From Nocardiopsis sp. (GTDB taxonomy: Bacteria; Actinomycetota; Actinomycetes; Streptosporangiales; Streptosporangiaceae): a DNA stretch of 32,923 bases. The notes beneath the pieces were generated by a model that was not told the origin of the DNA, searched no databases, and saw only the letters and a program-made list of their open reading frames with translations. Each line of letters opens with the position of its first letter. The first letter of the stretch is position 1. This document shows positions 28,817 through 32,923 of the stretch, in pieces. The position numbers were made by a program, and so were the translations under genes. The stretch covers positions 1-32,923 of the forward strand of contig JAJKHX010000298.1 of assembly GCA_021154785.1 (NCBI GenBank). The letters are read 5' to 3'.

Positions 28817-29602
28817 TTAATCGAAGTGGCGGGCGCTCGGGTAGATCTGGGCGCCGTCGACGGCGACGTTGGCGCCGGTGACCCACGAGGCCCGGTCGGA
28901 CAGCAGGAACGCGACGACGTCGGCGACCTCGGGCAGGGTGCCGAGGCGGCGGTGCGGGAACTGGGTGTCTACGAACGCGGCGAAGTCCTCCGGGTTCTCC
29001 CGCTGGAAGGTGTCCCAGCCGCCGCCAGGGAACATGATCGACCCGGGGCTGACGCAGTTCACCCGGACGCCGGACGGCGCGAGTTCCTGGGCGGCGGTCG
29101 CGGCGAGATGGATCTCCGCCGCCTTGGCGGCGGCGTAGGCGGTCCGCGGCGCCGGCCGCATCCCGGTGACCGAGGAGATGATGACCACCGCGCCGCCGCC
29201 CGCGGCCTTCAGGTGCGGCAGCCCGGCCCGGATGAGCTCCGCGGCGTGGCCCGCGTTGAGCGCGAACGTGGCGGTGAAATCGTCGTCACCGGCGCTGGTC
29301 AGGTTGCCCCGGCCGACCGTTCCGCCCGCGTTGGCCACCAGCCGGTCCAGCCCGCCCAGGGCGGCCGCGACTTCCGATACGGCTTGCTTGAGCTGGGGTG
29401 TGTCGCTCACGTCGGCGACCGCGGTGGCCACCGGGACGCCCCGCGGTTCCAGCCGCGCGGCGGCCCCGGTCAGGCCCGCGGGATCCCGGGCGACCAGGCC
29501 GACGGCGGCGCCCTCGGCCGCGAGCGCGTCCGCCACCGCGAAGCCGATGCCCCGGCTCCCGCCGGTGATCAGCACCCGGCGGCCGTGCAGGCCCAGGTCC
29601 AT
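28817..29602 (-). CDS. SDR family oxidoreductase
   Basis: LITGGSRGIGFAVA (TGxxxGxG), LVANAGG (NAG), YAAAKAA (YxxxK), VNCVSPGSI, WVTGANVAVDGAQ. Confidence 0.95.
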   Translation of the reverse strand: MDLGLHGRRVLITGGSRGIGFAVADALAAEGAAVGLVARDPAGLTGAAARLEPRGVPVATAVADVSDTPQLKQAVSEVAAALGGLDRLVANAGGTVGRGNLTSAGDDDFTATFALNAGHAAELIRAGLPHLKAAGGGAVVIISSVTGMRPAPRTAYAAAKAAEIHLAATAAQELAPSGVRVNCVSPGSIMFPGGGWDTFQRENPEDFAAFVDTQFPHRRLGTLPEVADVVAFLLSDRASWVTGANVAVDGAQIYPSARHFD

Positions 29603-29724
29603 GGCGGCTCCCCTCGTCGGCTTCGTCCGGTCAGCAGTATCACAGCCTAGGCTGGATCCCGTGATCGCCGGTTCCGGAGACGTGGCCGCGCTCGTCGCCG
29701 CCATGGAGCCGGCCGGCGGCCACG

Positions 29725-30084
29725 TCAGCCGCGGGCGTAGTTGCTGGCGCCGTACCAGTCCACGACGACGACCGGCTCGTCGCCGACCACCCAGGCGTCG
29801 TGGCCCTGGGGCAGCGCGGTGACGTCGCCGGGCCGGGCGTCGAACTCGGCGCCGTCGGCCATCACGACGTGCAGCGTCCCGGCCACGTGGTACTGGAAGT
29901 GCGGCGCCTCGCACAGGTCGGTGCCAGCCAGCGGCTTGACGTGATCCGACCAGCGCCATCCCGGCTGCAGCGTGAGCCGGCCGATCTCGGCGCCGCCGAT
30001 CTGGAGCAGGTCCAGGGCGCCGTAGTCGAAGGCGCGGGTCTCGTCCGGCGCCGCGAAGCTCTTCTGTTCCGCCTTCTCGCTCAT
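29725..30084 (-). CDS. Cupin domain protein
   Basis: LTLQPGWRWSDHVKPLAGTDLCEAPHFQYHVAGTLHVVMADGAEFDARPGDVTALPQGHDAWVVGDEPVVVVDW; AAGGAG before ATG. Confidence 0.88.
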   Translation of the reverse strand: MSEKAEQKSFAAPDETRAFDYGALDLLQIGGAEIGRLTLQPGWRWSDHVKPLAGTDLCEAPHFQYHVAGTLHVVMADGAEFDARPGDVTALPQGHDAWVVGDEPVVVVDWYGASNYARG

Positions 30085-30135
30085 GCTGGTCTCCTTTGCC
30101 TGGTGGAACGTTCGGTGACCACGATGCGCGGCGGC

Positions 30136-30177
30136 GGTTGCAGCCAGGTTGCACCGGGCTGGCCCAGGCGTGGCCCA
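30136..30177 (+). promoter_or_regulatory. Two pairs of heptamer direct repeats, each with an 11-bp period, between cupin and SARP genes
   Basis: GGTTGCA-GCCA-GGTTGCA (30136-30153) and TGGCCCA-GGCG-TGGCCCA (30160-30177). Confidence 0.6.
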
Positions 30178-30215
30178 CCCTGGTCCGCAACCCGCCGACA
30201 GGATTTAATACCGGC

Positions 30216-32923
30216 ATGAAGTCGCTGGCTGTGCGGGTGCTCGGCGATTTCGGCGTGGACGGCATCGAGCCCCAGACACTCGGCAGCCGGAAGGCGCGGC
30301 TCGCGCTGCACCTGCTCGCGCTGGCCGACGGTCAGGCCGTGCCGGCGGACGTGCTGATCGACGCGCTCTGGGAAATCACCCCGCCCGCGCGGCCGGAGGA
30401 CCAGCTGGCGGTGCTGATGAGCCGGCTGCGCTCGGTGCTGGGGCGTGACCGGATCGAGCACCGGGACCAGGGCTACCTGCTGCACCGCGACTGGCTCGAC
30501 GCGGCCGAGCTGACGGCGCTCACCCGCGAGGTGCAGGCGCGGCGGGAGGCGGGGCAGCTGATGGGCGCGGTGGCCGCCGCCCGGGTCGCGCTGTCGCTGA
30601 TCCGGGGCGGCGGCCTGCAGCCGCTGCCCGGTGAGTGGGCACAGCTGCGGCAGGCCGAACTGGAGCGGCTGGCCAGCCGGGCCCGGCTGGTGGCGGCCAC
30701 CGCGCTGCTCGAGGCCGGCGACTGGATGGCGGCCTGCGACGCCGCGGCGGCGGCGATCGAACGCGACCCGTACGACGAGGCGGCACTGCGGGTACTGCTC
30801 CGCGCATACGTGGCCGGCGGGCGGGTGGCCGCGGCGCTGGCCGCCTACGCCAGCGCACGCGCCCGGATGGCCGATGAGCTGGGCACCGATCCCTCGCCGG
30901 AGACGGCCGCGCTCTACACCGCGATCCTGCGCGGCGAGCTGACTACCGGGCCGGGGCCGGCGGAGCCCTCCCCCGGGCTGGTGGGCCGGGACGACGAGCT
31001 GGCCTGTCTCGAGGCGCTCGCGGCCCGCGCCCGCGGCGGCTCCGCCCAGGTGGCCGTGGTCGACGGCGAGGCCGGCATCGGGAAGACCACGCTGCTGCGA
31101 GCCTGGGCCGAGCGGCGCGCGGCGGACGGCGACACGGTGCTGGTCGCGTCGTGCGGGCCGCTCGACCGGTCGCTGCCGCTCGACGCAGTGCTGACCGCGC
31201 TGGCCTCCCGCCTGCGTGAGATCGGTCCTGAGGACAGCGCCGCTATCCTCGGCGCCGACGCGGCGCTGCTGGCCCCGTTGCTGAACCTGACGCCGAGCCC
31301 GCAGCTCAGGGGAGCCGCGGGTGCGGCGACGCTGCTGGCGGACAGCATGCTCGGACCAGGGGTACTGTACGCAGCTCTGGTGCGCGCACTGGGGCGCCTG
31401 GCCGAGCGCGCCCCGCTGGTGATCGTGATCGACGACGCGCACCTGGCCAGCTCCGTGCTGACCGACTGGCTGCGGTTCGCCCGGCGCGAGGCCCTGGCGG
31501 CGACAGTGGTCGCCGCGGTCCGGTCCGGCGAGGGTGAGCCGCTGCCCGGGACGGTGTTCATCCACCTCGGCGCGCTCGGCCGGGACGCGGCGGCGGAGCT
31601 GGTGGGGGTGCTGGGATCGGGCCGGGTCGATGAGCTGTACGCCCGGTCGAAAGGACACCCGCTGTTCCTGACCGAGCTGGCCCAGCAGGCCGCGGGCGGG
31701 GACCTGCCCGCGTCGCTGGTGGAGTCGGTGTCCGCGCGGTGCGACGAGCTCGGCACAGCCGGGCTGCTGCTGCGCACCGCGGCCGTGATCGGCCCGGAAC
31801 TGGACGCCGACCTGCTCGCCGCGGTGCTCGGCCGCCCGGTCGTCGCCCTGCTCGACGACGCCGAGCAGGCCGTGGCCAAGCAGTTCCTGGCCGAACAGGA
31901 CGGGAACTTCCGGTTCCGCCACGAACTGGTCAGGGAAGCGCTGGCGGCGAGCGCGACCGCGGGCCGGGCCGCGCTGCTGCACCGGCAGGCTGGCCGGGTG
32001 CTCGACCGGCGGGCCGATGCCGACCCGCTGACCGTGGCGAGCCACGCGCGGCTCGGCGGTGACCTGGCGCTGGCCGCCCGCGCGCTGCGGGAAGCCTCGG
32101 CTCAGGCCGCGGAACGCTTCGACTACCGGGCGGCCGAGGCGCTGCTCGACGATGCGCTGCGGCTGCACGCCGACCCCGGGCTCCTGCTGGCCCGGGCTCG
32201 GGTACGGACGCTGCGCGGGCATTACGCCGAGGCGCTGCAGGATGTGGAACGGGCTCCGGCGGGTGGCGCGGCGGTGCTCGAGGCCGGCGCCTGGGCGTCG
32301 TATTTCGGCCGCGACTTCGCCCAGGCCGCTCAGTTCGCCGCGGACGGCGCGCTCGCCGCGGAGGACGCCGGCATCCGGGCCCGGTGCCTGGCGGCCGGCG
32401 GCCGGACCCGGCACGCCGCCGGCGACCTGGCCCAGGCCGAACTGCTGCTCGGCGAGGCGTTCTCCCTGGCTGAAGGCCCGGACCGGGTCGCGGCGGCCGG
32501 ATGGCTCGGGGTACTGCGGTCGCACCAGAGCCGGGTCGACGAGGCGCTGGCGTTGCTGCGCCCGGCGGCCCGTGGCCAGACGGGGGTGGAGCACACCTCG
32601 GCCACCATGCACTCCCTGCTGTTTACCGGTCACGCGTACGCGCTGGCCGGCCGTCCGGCGCAGGCGCTGGCCGCGCTCAGCCGGTACACCGCCGAGGTGG
32701 AGCGACGCCAGGTCCCGCGGTTCGCCGGCCGTGCGGTGAACTTCGCCGGCTGGGTCCTGCGCAACCTGGGCGCCTTCCCGGAGGCGCTGGACCACCACCA
32801 CCAGGCACTGGAGGCAGGCCAGGGTCAGGGCACCGCCGACGTCACCGTCGCCGCGCTCGAGGACCTGGCCGAGCATGACCTGGAAACCGGCGACGCCGAC
32901 GCCGCGGCGGCCCGGCTCGCCGA
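30216..32923 (+). CDS. SARP/BTAD transcriptional regulator with ATPase domain (AfsR-like), 3' end beyond window
   Basis: N-terminal wHTH VRVLGDFGVDG...LGSRKARLALHLLALADGQAVPADVLIDALW; BTAD region; Walker A GEAGIGKTT; Walker B-like VIVIDDAHLA; open to end. Confidence 0.92.
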   Translation, partial: MKSLAVRVLGDFGVDGIEPQTLGSRKARLALHLLALADGQAVPADVLIDALWEITPPARPEDQLAVLMSRLRSVLGRDRIEHRDQGYLLHRDWLDAAELTALTREVQARREAGQLMGAVAAARVALSLIRGGGLQPLPGEWAQLRQAELERLASRARLVAATALLEAGDWMAACDAAAAAIERDPYDEAALRVLLRAYVAGGRVAAALAAYASARARMADELGTDPSPETAALYTAILRGELTTGPGPAEPSPGLVGRDDELACLEALAARARGGSAQVAVVDGEAGIGKTTLLRAWAERRAADGDTVLVASCGPLDRSLPLDAVLTALASRLREIGPEDSAAILGADAALLAPLLNLTPSPQLRGAAGAATLLADSMLGPGVLYAALVRALGRLAERAPLVIVIDDAHLASSVLTDWLRFARREALAATVVAAVRSGEGEPLPGTVFIHLGALGRDAAAELVGVLGSGRVDELYARSKGHPLFLTELAQQAAGGDLPASLVESVSARCDELGTAGLLLRTAAVIGPELDADLLAAVLGRPVVALLDDAEQAVAKQFLAEQDGNFRFRHELVREALAASATAGRAALLHRQAGRVLDRRADADPLTVASHARLGGDLALAARALREASAQAAERFDYRAAEALLDDALRLHADPGLLLARARVRTLRGHYAEALQDVERAPAGGAAVLEAGAWASYFGRDFAQAAQFAADGALAAEDAGIRARCLAAGGRTRHAAGDLAQAELLLGEAFSLAEGPDRVAAAGWLGVLRSHQSRVDEALALLRPAARGQTGVEHTSATMHSLLFTGHAYALAGRPAQALAALSRYTAEVERRQVPRFAGRAVNFAGWVLRNLGAFPEALDHHHQALEAGQGQGTADVTVAALEDLAEHDLETGDADAAAARLA

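Noticed and set aside
30081-32876. 931-aa minus-strand ORF
   Set aside because: Antisense of the SARP regulator; no recognisable domain

Overview
High-GC actinomycete-type chromosomal window, all calls made by eye from the sequence and ORF track. Left to right: SPFH/band-7 + NfeD pair (-); Pro/Gly-rich protein with a C-terminal XRE-like domain (+); PHP-family histidinol-phosphatase-like protein (+); small hypothetical (-); AdaA-AlkA fusion + Ogt alkylation-repair operon (+); lipoprotein (+); DUF397-like (-); NUDIX hydrolase (+, reading frame lacks the expected stop); DUF2277, dapB, M16 peptidase, pnp, rpsO (all -); APC permease (-); FUSC-like membrane protein (+); decayed marR/MFS remnant (-); secreted ricin-like lectin (+); aldo/keto reductase + MerR (-); DUF4230 (-); small membrane protein (+); TIGR03084-like protein (+); Hen1-Pnkp RNA-repair operon (-) divergent from a DinB2-like Y-family polymerase (+); PPOX, SDR and cupin genes (-); a SARP/BTAD + ATPase regulator (+) running off the end. 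The most interesting signal is at 23.3-28.4 kb: the RNA end-repair/2'-O-methylation operon Hen1-Pnkp sits 82 bp from a divergent Y-family polymerase whose steric-gate position reads Ile, which predicts ribonucleotide incorporation. Other notable signals: 11-bp-period heptamer repeats of SARP type at two promoters, a leaderless autoregulated MerR operator with a 19-bp spacer, an rpsO-pnp hairpin plus tandem repeats, a probable single-base frameshift at the end of the NUDIX gene, and an orphan promoter/truncated gene start. No tRNA, rRNA, CRISPR array, IS element or prophage was recognised.
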